Part shown: in pieces, positions 5,827 through 5,897 of the stretch
Layout of the letters: each line of letters opens with the position of its first letter
How positions within the stretch are numbered: position 1 is the first letter of the stretch
NCBI GenBank assembly: GCA_001805655.1
Contig: MHGR01000070.1
Location: forward strand, 1-5,897
DNA: 5,897 nucleotides
From: Omnitrophica WOR_2 bacterium RIFCSPHIGHO2_02_FULL_52_10
GTDB lineage: Bacteria; Omnitrophota; Gorgyraeia; Zapsychrales; Zapsychraceae
Direction: 5' to 3'
Position numbers and translations under genes: made by a program
The notes under the pieces: generated by a model
Database searches by the model: none
Told to the model about the DNA's origin: nothing
Seen by the model: the letters and a program-made list of their open reading frames with translations, nothing else

Positions 5827-5897
5827 CGACCGTAATCGCCTGCATGCACGTGTTGTCCGGGCATTTAATATGGTAACAGGGTTCGCGGTTGCACCCC
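5786..5897 (-). CDS. C-terminal end of a further GT9 heptosyltransferase-like protein (partial)
   Basis: The last 36 codons of a gene entering from the right edge, ending in TAA at 5786-5788. The visible protein contains four cysteines spaced C-x4-C-x4-C-x4-C, then MQAITVDDVIEQI. This matches the tail of the next protein (HTCMSSISVEDVMGVL), so it is most likely a third GT9 glycosyltransferase of the same operon. The catalytic part lies outside the window, so donor and acceptor cannot be judged. The frame is the only open minus-strand frame reaching the edge that shows this motif, and the reading agrees with the tail alignment in spacing from the last cysteine to the DV pair. Its last 41 bases overlap the next gene if that gene starts at its first ATG. 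Confidence is moderate because only 36 residues are seen. Confidence 0.78.
   Translation of the reverse strand, partial: GCNREPCYHIKCPDNTCMQAITVDDVIEQIKHLRNT

Noticed and set aside
5841..5848. Palindrome TGCATGCA next to a CACGTG sequence near the right edge
   Set aside because: It falls in the codons of the conserved cysteine tail (Thr-Cys-Met-Gln) and is explained by coding; single short palindromes are expected by chance.
1..5897. A defence system, mobile element, CRISPR array or other undescribed system
   Set aside because: Every complete gene belongs to LPS core sugar synthesis or transfer, the genes are co-directional and tightly packed, and I found no direct-repeat array, terminal inverted repeats or integrase-like protein.

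Overview
The window is one continuous stretch of minus-strand genes for the inner core of lipopolysaccharide (LPS), so transcription runs from high to low coordinates. It comes from a Gram-negative (diderm) bacterium. The gene order, the WaaF-like glycosyltransferases with an 'NQPGINPERW' loop, and the stand-alone heptose kinase remind me of Candidatus Omnitrophota or another deep-branching candidate phylum. That placement is an inference from memory; the sequence does not prove it. No rRNA, tRNA, CRISPR array, insertion sequence, integrase or phage gene is visible, and no stretch over 300 bases lacks a gene.

Right part (5897 down to 3770): the end of one glycosyltransferase family 9 (GT9, ADP-heptose:LPS heptosyltransferase-like) gene, then two complete GT9 genes. 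They are packed with a 41-nt overlap and then a 4-nt ATGA overlap, and look like the tail of an operon for core-sugar transfer.

Middle (3769 to 3671): the only real intergenic gap, 99 nt and AT-rich. It carries a sigma70-like promoter (TTGATG, 18 nt, TATAAT) pointing into the second gene set. I see no convincing terminator in it.

Left part (3670 down to 1): rfaE1 (heptose-7-phosphate kinase), kdsB, kdsA, kdsD and the start of kdsC. The junctions are a 4-nt overlap, an 11-nt gap, a 1-nt overlap and a 4-nt overlap. The four kds genes give the whole route from ribulose 5-phosphate to CMP-Kdo: KdsD makes arabinose 5-phosphate, KdsA condenses it with PEP, KdsC removes the phosphate and KdsB activates Kdo with CTP. 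RfaE1 supplies the phosphorylated heptose for ADP-heptose, the expected donor of the GT9 enzymes. The locus thus makes both inner-core sugars and transfers at least one.

This is mostly a recognisable housekeeping region, and I found no sign of an undescribed system. The points worth a second look are finer: a metal-dependent-type KdsA, unequal decay of a C-terminal cysteine motif across the three GT9 proteins, a kinase without its adenylyltransferase half, a clear internal promoter, and an unusually long gene overlap.
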